A stretch of 64,000 bases of DNA. Origin: Lactobacillus sp. HBUAS51381 (GTDB lineage: Bacteria; Bacillota; Bacilli; Lactobacillales; Lactobacillaceae). Of the stretch, positions 25,674-34,333 are shown in pieces. The notes beneath the pieces are model-generated. The model did no database searches. It saw only the letters and a program-made list of their open reading frames with translations, and was not told the DNA's origin. Where the stretch lies: assembly GCF_012641095.1 (NCBI RefSeq), contig NZ_JAAVSC010000008.1, positions 33,194 through 97,193 of the forward strand, read 5' to 3'. The stretch's first letter is position 1; every line of letters starts with the position of its first letter. The position numbers and the translations under genes are program-made.

Positions 25674-26333
25674 ATGACAGAAGCAGACGTTTTAGCCGCA
25701 GTTAGACAATTTTCACAAGCCAAAATGGGAGATGACGAGACGGGGCATGGGTTCGACCACATTCAACGCGTCGTCGGGCTAGCCGACCGGTTGGTCAAGC
25801 AGTATCCAGAGGCCGACCGCGTATTAACGGTGACGGCGGCCTACCTGCACGATGTGATTGACGAGAAGCTCGTGGCAGATACCGCTCAAGCGAGTCAGGA
25901 AGTTCGATATTTCTTGGCGCAGCAGGGCTTTACCACCTCACAGATTGAAACGATCTTCTTAATCATGGATAACATGTCCTACCACAAAACCCTAGATGGG
26001 ACGGCTAAACCGTTACCGCTGGAAGGCAAGATTGTGCAGGATGCCGATCGCCTCGACGCGATTGGGGCCATTGGAATTTCACGGGCTATTTACTTTGGGG
26101 GCCACTTCGGGGAAAAAATTTACGATCCCGCCGTTCAGCCACGGACGGCCATGACGCACGCGGAGTACCGTAATTTAAATAACGAGACCATCATTAATCA
26201 CTTTTACGAGAAATTATTGACCTTGAAGGATTTGATGAATACGACGGCGGCCAAGGACCTGGCCGAACACCGCCAGCAGGTCATGTTGGACTTTTTAGCG
26301 GAATATAAAGCGGAATGGAACGCGAAGGCATAG
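25674..26333 (+). CDS. HD-domain phosphohydrolase
   Basis: The 219-residue protein has the metal-binding HD pattern: His in GHGFDHIQRVV, the His-Asp pair in AAYLHDVIDEK and Asp in KIVQDADRLDAIG. It resembles the YedJ-like group of HD hydrolases, which act on phosphate esters of unknown identity. ATG 25674 follows the tetR stop by one base, and AAGGAG lies inside the end of tetR, so the genes are cotranscribed. The link of the hydrolase to the exporter system is not understood. Confidence 0.88.
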   Translation: MTEADVLAAVRQFSQAKMGDDETGHGFDHIQRVVGLADRLVKQYPEADRVLTVTAAYLHDVIDEKLVADTAQASQEVRYFLAQQGFTTSQIETIFLIMDNMSYHKTLDGTAKPLPLEGKIVQDADRLDAIGAIGISRAIYFGGHFGEKIYDPAVQPRTAMTHAEYRNLNNETIINHFYEKLLTLKDLMNTTAAKDLAEHRQQVMLDFLAEYKAEWNAKA

Positions 26334-26347
26334 GCTTTCGCGTTTTT
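26319..26347 (+). terminator. Intrinsic terminator of tetR-HD operon
   Basis: AACGCGAAGGC pairs with GCTTTCGCGTT and runs into T's; the stem includes the stop codon of the HD gene. Confidence 0.75.
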
Positions 26348-26733
26348 ATTTGCCGGGAAGTCAAAGTTAGGGATTTAAAGATTTCATAGCAAGTGATATA
26401 CTATGACTGTACGCAATGTTCACGTTAACATTTCAATGTTCATCGAGATGGTAGCGCTAACTTAACGGGCGTGCATAACTAATGTACTAGATAGTCATGA
26501 TTGCGAAAAACTTTTCAGAAAGTCGTAAACTTTAAAATTCGCCTGTAGGTGTTGGTGCTTCACCATTGAGACCCATTTGGCTGAATCCAAAAAGGTTGAC
26601 ATTTTCTGATAATATTGTATTATGAAATCGGTTACACTGTCATACTAGTATATTAGTTGGGCGGTGCTGATTGTTCGACCATGAGTTGAATTGAACAGTT
26701 CGATACTTTGACAATACGAAAGGGCGGTTTCAG
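26334..26733 (+). promoter_or_regulatory. uxuB control region: LacI-type site, cre-like site, promoter, UxuR-type operator
   Basis: No gene in these 400 bases. In order: TGTTCACGTTAACA (26417-26430), a LacI-type site shared with kduI and the second transporter; cre-like TGGTAGCGCTAACT (26449-26462, 12 of 14); promoter TTGACA (26596-26601) to TATTAT (26618-26623), 16 apart; ACTAGTATATTAGT (26644-26657), the best copy of the motif shared with gnd, GH31-1 and the GntR gene, placed just behind the start of transcription. The 5' leader is about 100 bases. Confidence 0.6.
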
Positions 26734-28362
26734 ATGGTTAAACTAACGGATGATTACTTAAATAATAAGGCGGCTTTTGCGGCAGCCGGGATTACGGTTC
26801 CTACTTACGATCAAGACAAGTTGCGGACAGCAACGAACGAACACCCACGTTGGGTTCACTTTGGTGGGGGGAACTTATTCCGTGCCTTCCACGCAGCCAT
26901 TGCGAACACTTTAATTGAAAAAGGCGAATTGGATTCTGGCGTGATCGTTGCCGATACTTACGACGACGGCGTTGTTGAGGGTGTCTATAAGCCATTCAAC
27001 GATCGGATCTTGCGGGTTGTGACGCAAGCTGACGGGAACTTTGACAAAGAATTATTTGCCTCAGTTACGGAAGCACTCTTCGCTACCCCAGCTCGTGAAG
27101 CTGATTGGAAACGGATGCAAGAAATCTTCAAGGCCCCTTCATTACAAGTGGTTTCCTTCTCGATCACTGAAAAGGGCTACAACTTGAAGACGGTTGCCGG
27201 TGACTTGAATGACATTACCAAGGCTGACTTGGCTGCTGGTCCTGAAGCCCCTAAGGGGAACATGGCTGGTTTGGTTTCCTTATTACTGGGTCGTTTCCAA
27301 AACGGCGCAACGCCATTAACGCTGATGAGTACCGATAACTTCTCCAACAACGGGGACAAGCTAAAGGACAGTGTCTTGACGATTGCCAAGGGCTGGAAAG
27401 AAAATGGCTTTGTGGGTCAAGACTTCTTAGACTACTTACAAGATAGCAAGAAGATCAGCTTCCCACTGTCCATGATCGACCGGATTACGCCAAACCCATC
27501 CGAAGCTGTTAGTGCGAAGTTGAAGGATGCTGGCTTCGATGATTATGAGATTATTCACACGCCAAAGCACACCAACATTGCGCCATTCACCAACACCGAA
27601 GAAGTTCACTACTTGGTTGTTGAAGATAACTTCCCGAATGGCCGGCCAAAGTTTGAAGATGCCGGGGTCATTATGACCGATCGTAAGACCGTTGGTGAAG
27701 CGGATGAAATGAAGGTTACGACCTGCTTGAACCCACTGCACACGTCCTTAGCGATCTTTGGGAGTGTTCTGCAATTCAAGTCCATCTCTGACGAATTACA
27801 AAACAAAGACCTGGTTGGTGTGATCAAGCAAATTGGTTACGTTGAAGGCTTGCCAGTTGTTACGGATCCTAAGGTTATTAACCCTAAGGAATTCATCGAC
27901 CAATTGGTTACGAAGCGGTTGCCTAACCCTTACATTCCAGATACGCCACAACGGATTGCAACGGATACCTCACAGAAGATTCCAGTGCGTTACGGGGTAA
28001 CCATCAAGCAATACGTTGACCGTGACGGTTTCGACCCATCGACCTTGGAATTCATTCCATTGACGATTGCCGGCTGGTTCCGTTACCTGATGGCCGTTAA
28101 CGATGAGGGTGAAGCCTTCGAACCAAGTCCAGATCCAATGATGGATGACTTGAAGAAGTACGTCGGTGACATCAAGTTAGGCGAACCAACTGATGTTCAC
28201 GCCCACTTGAAGGACATTTTGACCAACACGTCCATCTTCGGCCAAGATCTTTACGCCGTTGGTTTGGGTGAAAAGGTTGAAAACTACTTCAGTCAAATGA
28301 TTGCTGGCAAGGGTGCGATCGTGAAGACGATTGAAGACGCCTTAGCTAAGCACGCAAAATAA
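26734..28362 (+). CDS. uxuB: Fructuronate reductase (mannitol dehydrogenase family)
   Basis: The 542-residue NAD-dependent enzyme reduces D-fructuronate to D-mannonate. It belongs to the polyol-specific long-chain dehydrogenases: N-terminal WVHFGGGNLFRAFH binds the nucleotide, and the signature K-x5-N-x2-H is present in MKVTTCLNPLHTSLAIFG near residue 335. It is longer than E. coli UxuB (about 490). Mannonate dehydratase, KDG kinase and uxaE in the same island decide for fructuronate over mannitol. Codon use is strongly biased to high expression. The upstream region carries sites for two regulators. Confidence 0.88.
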   Translation: MVKLTDDYLNNKAAFAAAGITVPTYDQDKLRTATNEHPRWVHFGGGNLFRAFHAAIANTLIEKGELDSGVIVADTYDDGVVEGVYKPFNDRILRVVTQADGNFDKELFASVTEALFATPAREADWKRMQEIFKAPSLQVVSFSITEKGYNLKTVAGDLNDITKADLAAGPEAPKGNMAGLVSLLLGRFQNGATPLTLMSTDNFSNNGDKLKDSVLTIAKGWKENGFVGQDFLDYLQDSKKISFPLSMIDRITPNPSEAVSAKLKDAGFDDYEIIHTPKHTNIAPFTNTEEVHYLVVEDNFPNGRPKFEDAGVIMTDRKTVGEADEMKVTTCLNPLHTSLAIFGSVLQFKSISDELQNKDLVGVIKQIGYVEGLPVVTDPKVINPKEFIDQLVTKRLPNPYIPDTPQRIATDTSQKIPVRYGVTIKQYVDRDGFDPSTLEFIPLTIAGWFRYLMAVNDEGEAFEPSPDPMMDDLKKYVGDIKLGEPTDVHAHLKDILTNTSIFGQDLYAVGLGEKVENYFSQMIAGKGAIVKTIEDALAKHAK

Positions 28363-28411
28363 CAAATAAATTGTCGATCGTCACGCAGAATTTATGAGGA
28401 GTGAGAAATTT

Positions 28412-29293
28412 ATGATCACCATTCAAAACAGTCGCTTTCGGGTTGCGATTAATGAAGTTGGCGCAGAGTTAACCCATTTTGTGGATCAAACGACAGGCCG
28501 TGATTTAATTTGGAACAACGATCTTTGGCCAAAGCATGCACCGGTACTCTTTCCGGCGATTGGCCGTTCGAATGAAGATAGCTACTTGATTGATGGTCAA
28601 AAATTCGAGATGCCCCAACATGGATTTGTTAGTGGCTTGACATTCGCCGTTGCTCAGCAAACCGACTCGGCCGTAACCCTGTCGGCGCGGGCAACTGACG
28701 AAACGAAAAAAATGTATCCTTTTGACTTCGAACTGCAAGTTACCTTCAGCTTGACGGCTGATGGCTTGAACTTGAAGTTTGATGTCCAGAATCACGATGC
28801 GCAGGATCTTTCCTTCTCCTTGGGATCTCATCCCGCATTCAACGTCCCATTCTCAGATGGCGAACAGTTTACGGATTACCAAGTGGCCTTAACGCCGGCA
28901 CCACAAGACTTAACCCACTTCGAGATCGTAAAAACGCCAAATCCATTCCGGAGCGGCAAGAGCTTGCCCGTCAAGAATGAAGCTGGCGTGATTGATTTGA
29001 ACTATCCGATGTTTGATGATGGGTTAATGATTCTGAATGCACCGGGCTTGGAACACGTGACGTTGCGTTCTAAAGTTAGCGGCAAGTCCATCACTTTAGA
29101 TGTGAAGGACTTCGACTACGTGACCTTATGGACCAAGGAAGGCGCCAACGCCCCATTCCTCTGCATCGAACCATTCAATGGTTTGCCAGACGTTTCCGGC
29201 GATCTGCGTGAGCTGAAGAGCAAAGAAGGGAACCACCATGTGGCTGCCGGCCAAACGGAAACGATGGCTTACGATATTCACGTCAAAGACTAG
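28412..29293 (+). CDS. Aldose 1-epimerase family protein (GalM/LacX-like)
   Basis: The 293-residue beta-sandwich protein shows the LacX/YeaD-type pattern: VGAELTHFVDQTTGRDLIWN, PVLFPAIGRSNEDSYLIDG, the His of MPQHGFVSG and SLGSHPAFNVPF, and Glu in LCIEPFNGLPD as probable catalytic base. It would speed the interconversion of alpha and beta ring forms of a sugar, here perhaps a hexuronate, which would help UxaC. ATG 28412 lies behind GAGGAG at 10 bases, 49 bases after uxuB, so it is probably in the same transcript. Its stop codon shares the tetramer CTAG with that of the convergent gene. Confidence 0.85.
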   Translation: MITIQNSRFRVAINEVGAELTHFVDQTTGRDLIWNNDLWPKHAPVLFPAIGRSNEDSYLIDGQKFEMPQHGFVSGLTFAVAQQTDSAVTLSARATDETKKMYPFDFELQVTFSLTADGLNLKFDVQNHDAQDLSFSLGSHPAFNVPFSDGEQFTDYQVALTPAPQDLTHFEIVKTPNPFRSGKSLPVKNEAGVIDLNYPMFDDGLMILNAPGLEHVTLRSKVSGKSITLDVKDFDYVTLWTKEGANAPFLCIEPFNGLPDVSGDLRELKSKEGNHHVAAGQTETMAYDIHVKD

Positions 29294-29964
29294 CTTAACC
29301 GATTGTAGGCCGTGACCTTGCCGGTAAAGTGTGTGTCGTCAGTGGCTTGGGCCACCAGGGTGGTAATGCCGCCGTTGGCCGGATAATTGGTGAGCGCATC
29401 GAATTCCGAACCGTATCGCAGAACCAGTGAGCGAATCAAAGTGCCGTGGGTGACCACCAGTAACCGATCGCCATCGTGGGCTTCAGTAAGTAATTCCTGA
29501 ATGCCGCGATCGACCCGGTTACTGAAGGTTACGCCGTCCTCTGAGAGATGCCGCGGGTCTGCGGCGTGCATCGCGTCGCGGGCGGCATCAAACGAGTATT
29601 TCTGAATGATTTCGGCCTGCGTACGACAGCCCAGCTGTTGTTGCTCGCCGACTTCAATCCAGGCCTGGTGAAAGTCCAGACCTTCATAGGAACCGAAGAA
29701 GACTTCACGAAAATCTTCGTGTTGTTCGGGTTCAGCCTGCAGGAAACGGTTCGGTCGAATGATGTGTTTGGCCGTGTCGATAGCCCGTTTGAGATCGGAT
29801 GCATGGTAGCTTTGATAGTGGGTATCCTTGAGCAACTGGCCGACTTGGTCGGCCGTTGCGATCCCGTCCGCCGTCAGGGGTGAATCCGCCCAGCCCTGGA
29901 GTTTATCCATGGTGTTGAAGATGGTTTGCCCGTGACGGACGAAATCAATGGTAATAGTTTTCAT
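29290..29964 (-). CDS. Histidine phosphatase family protein (phosphoglycerate mutase-like)
   Basis: The 224-residue protein has the catalytic FVRHGQTIFNTMDKLQGW motif (RHG, residues about 9-11), the second His in LLVVTHGTLIRSL and Glu in HEDFREVFFGSYEGLD. These are the phosphohistidine catalytic residues of the two-histidine phosphatase superfamily. A broad phosphatase is likelier than a glycolytic mutase. ATG 29964 has GAGGAGG upstream at 10 bases. The last four bases overlap the aldose epimerase gene, with no room for a terminator. Confidence 0.88.
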   Translation of the reverse strand: MKTITIDFVRHGQTIFNTMDKLQGWADSPLTADGIATADQVGQLLKDTHYQSYHASDLKRAIDTAKHIIRPNRFLQAEPEQHEDFREVFFGSYEGLDFHQAWIEVGEQQQLGCRTQAEIIQKYSFDAARDAMHAADPRHLSEDGVTFSNRVDRGIQELLTEAHDGDRLLVVTHGTLIRSLVLRYGSEFDALTNYPANGGITTLVAQATDDTHFTGKVTAYNRLS

Positions 29965-30069
29965 AAACAAGTAGCCTCCTCAAGATGTCTATCAACATTA
30001 TACGCATATTTGGGAAGCCACAGGTGTAAGATTGAATTTGAATTTAATTATTTTGGAGGTTTTTGGAAA

Positions 30070-31062
30070 ATGGCACAATATAAAATTGCGGTGGTTAACT
30101 CAAGTAGTTTTGGACAAGTCTTCAAGGAACACTGGAAGCAAATCGAAGAAATTGGTGAAGTTAAGCGGTTCATGCTGCCAACGGACATCGATGGTAAGTC
30201 ATTAGCTAAGGAATTAAACGGCTACAACATTATCATTGCTTCGGTTACCCCAATGTTTAACAAAGAATTCTTTGACAACAAGGACGAAACCTTACTGATT
30301 TCTCGTCACGGTATCGGCTTCAACAACGTTGATATCAAAGCTGCCAAGGAACATGGGACGAAGGTTGCCATCGTGCCACAATTGGTTGAACGGGACTCCG
30401 TTGCTGAAAACGAATTGGCTAACTTGATGACCTTGGTTCGTCGGACGGTTCAATCCGCAGAACGCGAACGTGATGACCGTTACGAAGATCGTGCCGAATT
30501 CATGGGTAATGAATTATCTGGTAAGACCTTTGGGGTTATCGGCTGTGGGAACATTGGTAGCCGAGTTGCTGAATTGTTCAGTGTCTTTGGTGGCCCAATC
30601 CTGGTTAACGACCCAGATCCTAAGGCCCCAGCTGGCTGGTTGAAGAGTCACAACGTCCAACGCGTTGACTTGGATACGTTGTTGGAAAAGGCAGACTACA
30701 TCTCATTGAACGCGTCCTTAAACGATGGGAACTACCACTTAATCGATGCTAAGAAGATTGCTAAGATGAAGAAGGGTGTTTACCTGTGCAACAACGCACG
30801 TGGTGCCCTTATCGACGAAACGGCCCTCTTAGACGGGATCAAGTCTGGCCAAGTTGCGGGTTACGCTGCCGATGCTGTGGAAGTTGAACCAGTACGGGCA
30901 ACCTCACCATTACTGCAAAACGACCGCGTCTTATTGACGCCACATACCTCTGCTTACACCTACGAATGCTTGCATGGCATGGGTGAAAAGTGTGTCAGCG
31001 ATGTGAAGAATATTGTTGCCAACAAGCCGTTGGTTCGTGAATTAACAAGTACTTTAGCCTAG
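30070..31062 (+). CDS. D-isomer-specific 2-hydroxyacid dehydrogenase
   Basis: The 330-residue protein reduces a 2-keto acid with NAD(P)H. The Rossmann motif GVIGCGNIGSRVAE is at residues about 156-169; the catalytic Arg is in LCNNARGALID, Glu in DAVEVEP and His in LLTPHTSAYTYE, the usual triad. Its place directly before gluconate kinase and 6-phosphogluconate dehydrogenase suggests a keto-gluconate reductase that makes gluconate, but lactate- or phosphoglycerate-type substrates cannot be excluded. ATG 30070 is behind GGAGG at 10 bases. Codon bias is strong. Confidence 0.85.
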   Translation: MAQYKIAVVNSSSFGQVFKEHWKQIEEIGEVKRFMLPTDIDGKSLAKELNGYNIIIASVTPMFNKEFFDNKDETLLISRHGIGFNNVDIKAAKEHGTKVAIVPQLVERDSVAENELANLMTLVRRTVQSAERERDDRYEDRAEFMGNELSGKTFGVIGCGNIGSRVAELFSVFGGPILVNDPDPKAPAGWLKSHNVQRVDLDTLLEKADYISLNASLNDGNYHLIDAKKIAKMKKGVYLCNNARGALIDETALLDGIKSGQVAGYAADAVEVEPVRATSPLLQNDRVLLTPHTSAYTYECLHGMGEKCVSDVKNIVANKPLVRELTSTLA

Positions 31063-31073
31063 TGAACAGGCCG

Positions 31074-31118
31074 AACGGGACCATGTGCTGCTAATTGGGG
31101 GCACGTGGCCCCGTTTAT
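31074..31118 (+). terminator. Hairpin between dehydrogenase and gluconokinase genes
   Basis: AACGGG-CCATGTGC pairs with GCACGTGG-CCCGTT. Only three T's follow, so it may attenuate rather than stop transcription into gntK. Confidence 0.5.
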
Positions 31119-31216
31119 AGCCTAACGCGATACACTATGCGCGGATTTTCGGCTACGCTCAGTTGCTAGTAGATGTGAAAAACAAAAATCGCCAAAATAA
31201 AAGGAAGTTGAAAAAT

Positions 31217-32755
31217 ATGGATTATTTAATCGGAATTGACGTTGGTACCACGAGTACCAAGGCCGTACTGTACAACACTGATGGGGAAATCTTTGGTTAC
31301 GCCAACAAGTTATACCCCCTGATTCAAGACAACCCGGACATGGCCGAAGAAGATCCAGACGTGATCTTTGACGCCTCCGTTGAAGCCTTGAAGGAAGTCA
31401 CGGCTAAGGCCGATCCTAAGGAAGGTAAGATCTTAGGGGTTTCCTGGTCAACACAACAACACAGTTTAGTGGGGATGGACAAGGACTACAAGCCAACCAC
31501 ACGGGCCATTACGTGGGCCGACAACCGTTCCGAGAAGGTCGCTTCGCGGATGGCTAAGGACGGCAGTGGTCTGGAACTCTACAAGCGGACCGGTCTACCA
31601 ACCCATCCGATGGGTGTGGTCTACAAGTTGCTGTGGATTAAGGAACAACATCCAGATATTTACCAGAAGACCCAGTACTGGGTTGGTCTGAAGGAATACC
31701 TGTTGTACCGGTACTTTGGTCAACTCAAGGAAGAGACCAACATGGCCTCAACCACCGGTCTGTTCAACATCCATACGATGGACTGGGACGAAGAATCCAT
31801 GAAGCTGACCGGGATTACCCGCGATCAACTGCCAGAACTCGTGGATACGACCTACCAGATGAAGGGCCTGCACCCAGAAATTGCCAAGAAGATTGGCTTT
31901 TCTGAAGACACGCCATTCATCATGGGTGGGACCGATGGGGCCCTCTCTGAAATCGGTTTAGGCGCCATCAACAAGGGTGAAGTGGCCGTCACCATCGGAA
32001 CGTCCGGTGCGGTGCGGACCTTCGTTGACAAGCCGCAAATTGACCCTAAAGGCCGGATTTACTGCTACCCTGTGATGCAGGGCAAGTGGATCATCGGTGG
32101 GCCAGTTAACAACGGGGGGATCGTCTTCCGTTGGGTTCGAGACAACCTCTTTGCGCCCGAAAAGGAACAAGCCAAGAAGGAAGGCAAGGATCCATACGAT
32201 CTGTTAACCGAAATCGCTAGCAAGGTGCCAGCCGGTTCCGATGGCCTGATCTTCCACCCATTCTTAGGTGGCGAACGGGCCCCAATCTGGGACGGTAACG
32301 CTCGGGCCTCTTACTTTGGGTTGACCCGGCAACACAACCGTTCTCACATGGTTCGGGCCGCTCTGGAAGGGATTGTTTACAACCTCTACACCGTTGAATT
32401 GGCTTTGAAGGAAGCCATGGAACCAACGGCCATCTTAGCAGCCGGGGGCTTTGCCCGTTCACCACTATGGCGGCAAATGTTGGCGGATATCTTTGAAGAA
32501 CCCGTCACGATTCCAGAAGCCTTCGAAAGTGGGTGCCTGGGGGCCATGGTGATTGCCCAGATCAGTCTTGGCTTGGCCGATGACTTATCCGTCGTCAAGA
32601 AGTTTATCGGAAAGATGAACACCTACAAGCCAAACCCAGAAACGTTTGAAAACTACCGGGAAATCATGCCAATCTACATTCGTCTTGGCCGGAAGTTGCA
32701 AACTGAGTACGACAGTATCGCCGAATATCAACGAAAACGCGCACCAAAGGAGTAA
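31217..32755 (+). CDS. gntK: Gluconokinase (FGGY family)
   Basis: The 512-residue FGGY sugar kinase phosphorylates gluconate at C6. The ATPase-fold phosphate loops are visible in GIDVGTTSTKAVLYN and TIGTSGAVRTF, and GGTDGALSEIGLGAI and AAGGFARSPLWRQMLAD fit the GntK branch (B. subtilis GntK type) better than xylulokinase. ATG 31217 follows AAGGAAG at nine bases. The next gene codes for 6-phosphogluconate dehydrogenase, which uses its product. No gluconate permease gene is adjacent; import may use another carrier or gluconate may arise inside the cell. Confidence 0.88.
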   Translation: MDYLIGIDVGTTSTKAVLYNTDGEIFGYANKLYPLIQDNPDMAEEDPDVIFDASVEALKEVTAKADPKEGKILGVSWSTQQHSLVGMDKDYKPTTRAITWADNRSEKVASRMAKDGSGLELYKRTGLPTHPMGVVYKLLWIKEQHPDIYQKTQYWVGLKEYLLYRYFGQLKEETNMASTTGLFNIHTMDWDEESMKLTGITRDQLPELVDTTYQMKGLHPEIAKKIGFSEDTPFIMGGTDGALSEIGLGAINKGEVAVTIGTSGAVRTFVDKPQIDPKGRIYCYPVMQGKWIIGGPVNNGGIVFRWVRDNLFAPEKEQAKKEGKDPYDLLTEIASKVPAGSDGLIFHPFLGGERAPIWDGNARASYFGLTRQHNRSHMVRAALEGIVYNLYTVELALKEAMEPTAILAAGGFARSPLWRQMLADIFEEPVTIPEAFESGCLGAMVIAQISLGLADDLSVVKKFIGKMNTYKPNPETFENYREIMPIYIRLGRKLQTEYDSIAEYQRKRAPKE

Positions 32756-32790
32756 ATCGTTAGTTTTGATGATTTATTTTCAAAAACTGC

Positions 32791-32844
32791 TTGAAATTTG
32801 TAAAACTTTTTCATATAATAAGAGTCGTTAACTGATATATTACT
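32791..32844 (+). promoter_or_regulatory. gnd promoter with UxuR-type operator
   Basis: TTGAAA (32791-32796) and TATAAT (32814-32819) are 17 bases apart. ACTGATATATTACT (32831-32844), a 13-of-14 match to ACTRRTATAYYAGT, follows within about 12 bases, where a bound repressor would block elongation. Confidence 0.6.
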
Positions 32845-32871
32845 TTTTTCAAGCAGAGAGGAACTTATACC

Positions 32872-33774
32872 ATGAAGATTGGATTAGTTGGATTAGGTAA
32901 GATGGGTAGCAACTTAGCTCAAAATATGATGGACAACGGTCACGAAGTTGTTGGATTTGATTTGAACAAGGATTTTGTTAAAGAAGTTGCCGGATTCGGC
33001 GCAGAACCTGCTACGTCACTGGACGATTTGCTTAGCAAGTTGCCTTCACCTAAGATTGTTTGGTTGATGCTGCCAGCTGGCAAGCCAACTGAATCAACTG
33101 TTGCCACGTTGACTGAGGTATTAAGTGCCGGCGATTACATCGTTGATGGTGGGAATTCTTTCTGGCAGAACTCCGTTGCGGATGCCAAGAAGGCCGAAGC
33201 CAAGGGCGTCAACTTCTTCGACTGTGGGACGTCTGGTGGCCAATCTGGTGCCCGGCATGATGGGAACTTCATGATTGGTGGGACCAGTGCGGAAGCCTTT
33301 GAAACGTTGAAGCCAGTCTTCGAAGGCATTGCTCAAGAAAATGGTTACCTGTACACCGGCGCTGCTGGGTCAGGTCATTACTTGAAGATGGTGCACAATG
33401 GTATTGAATACGGGATGATGGAAGCTATCGGTGAAGGATTTGATGTCCTGGAACACAGTGACTTCAACTACGATAACGAAGCCGTTGCCCGTCTGTGGAA
33501 CTCCGGTTCTGTGGTTCGTTCATGGCTGATGGAATTGGCTCAAGAAGCCTTTTCCAAGGATGCCAACCTTGAAGAAATTCGGGGAACGATGCACAGCTCT
33601 GGTGAAGGTAAGTGGACGTTACAAGAAGCCCTCAACCAAGAAGTTCCAGTTCCAGTTATCAGTCTTGCACTGATGATGCGTTACCGTTCAATGGAAAACG
33701 ATACCTTTACGGGTAAAGTTGTTTCTGCTCTACGGAATGGTTTTGGTGGCCACGCGGTCGACAAGATCAAGTAA
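32872..33774 (+). CDS. gnd: 6-phosphogluconate dehydrogenase, decarboxylating (short GntZ/YqeC type)
   Basis: The 300-residue enzyme oxidises and decarboxylates 6-phosphogluconate to ribulose 5-phosphate. Conserved parts are the nucleotide motif GLVGLGKMGSNLAQNMM, the substrate loop CGTSGGQSGARHDGNFMIGG and the catalytic HYLKMVHNGIEYGMM with Lys and His-Asn. At 300 residues it is the short, often NAD-preferring form, unlike the 470-residue Gnd. Together with gntK it feeds gluconate to the phosphoketolase route via xylulose 5-phosphate. It has its own promoter with a candidate repressor site and its own terminator. Confidence 0.93.
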   Translation: MKIGLVGLGKMGSNLAQNMMDNGHEVVGFDLNKDFVKEVAGFGAEPATSLDDLLSKLPSPKIVWLMLPAGKPTESTVATLTEVLSAGDYIVDGGNSFWQNSVADAKKAEAKGVNFFDCGTSGGQSGARHDGNFMIGGTSAEAFETLKPVFEGIAQENGYLYTGAAGSGHYLKMVHNGIEYGMMEAIGEGFDVLEHSDFNYDNEAVARLWNSGSVVRSWLMELAQEAFSKDANLEEIRGTMHSSGEGKWTLQEALNQEVPVPVISLALMMRYRSMENDTFTGKVVSALRNGFGGHAVDKIK

Positions 33775-34333
33775 TCCTAAAAATTTAAATGACATCGCAG
33801 ACGAAAGCTCAGGTCGCATCGACCTGGGCTTTTTTGCTGCGTCCGTAAATTTAGTGAGCAACGGCCAATTGCGATTTGAGAAGTGGTCCGCCGACTCAGT
33901 TTGAAGCCTGGTAGTAACGCCGATAGTCAGGTGCGTTGCCGTTTTTATTAAAGGATTAATAAACTGGTATTTAAGTCTGGCGGTTTGGTAGGGAACGGAG
34001 GGGAAAATTTTGGGAATTTACGGGGGCTAACGACCCATGGCGCCAATTTACAGAATCATTTTCAAGGACAAAGGCGCCAAAAATTAAATTATTTTGTGAA
34101 AATATTAGCGGTGTCATTTAATGCCGAATCCCTTAACAGCAAGCCTGAAGGTGGTTTCCTAAGACTACGCAACACGAATTGAACGAAACGTCCGTTGACA
34201 GCGCTTTCACTAACTAGTAAGATATGGGTGTTGGCAGAACTGGTATATTACTATTTCAATTGTAAGGGCCACATTCTTTGATTGGGTGGTTGTATCAGGC
34301 AAAGACAGCTTTTTTGGACAAGGAGTGAGATTA
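33775..34333 (+). promoter_or_regulatory. GH31-1 control region: promoter, perfect cre, UxuR-type operators
   Basis: The 559 bases contain no convincing gene. TTGACA (34195-34200) and TAAGAT (34218-34223) are 17 apart; TGACAGCGCTTTCA (34196-34209) is a perfect cre over the -35. ACTGGTATATTACT (34239-34252) is a 13-of-14 repressor motif just downstream, and ACTGGTATTTAAGT (33963-33976) a weaker 12-of-14 copy 220 bases upstream. TAAATTATTTTGTGAA (34085-34100) recurs before the second GH31 gene. Confidence 0.6.
33806..33836 (+). terminator. Intrinsic terminator of gnd
   Basis: AGCTCAGGTCG pairs with CGACCTGGGCT, loop CAT, then six T's. Confidence 0.85.

Noticed and set aside
33985..34182. 65-codon frame upstream of GH31-1
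   Set aside because: Composition is unlike a protein from this genome, it lacks a ribosome site, and the region is better explained as regulatory.
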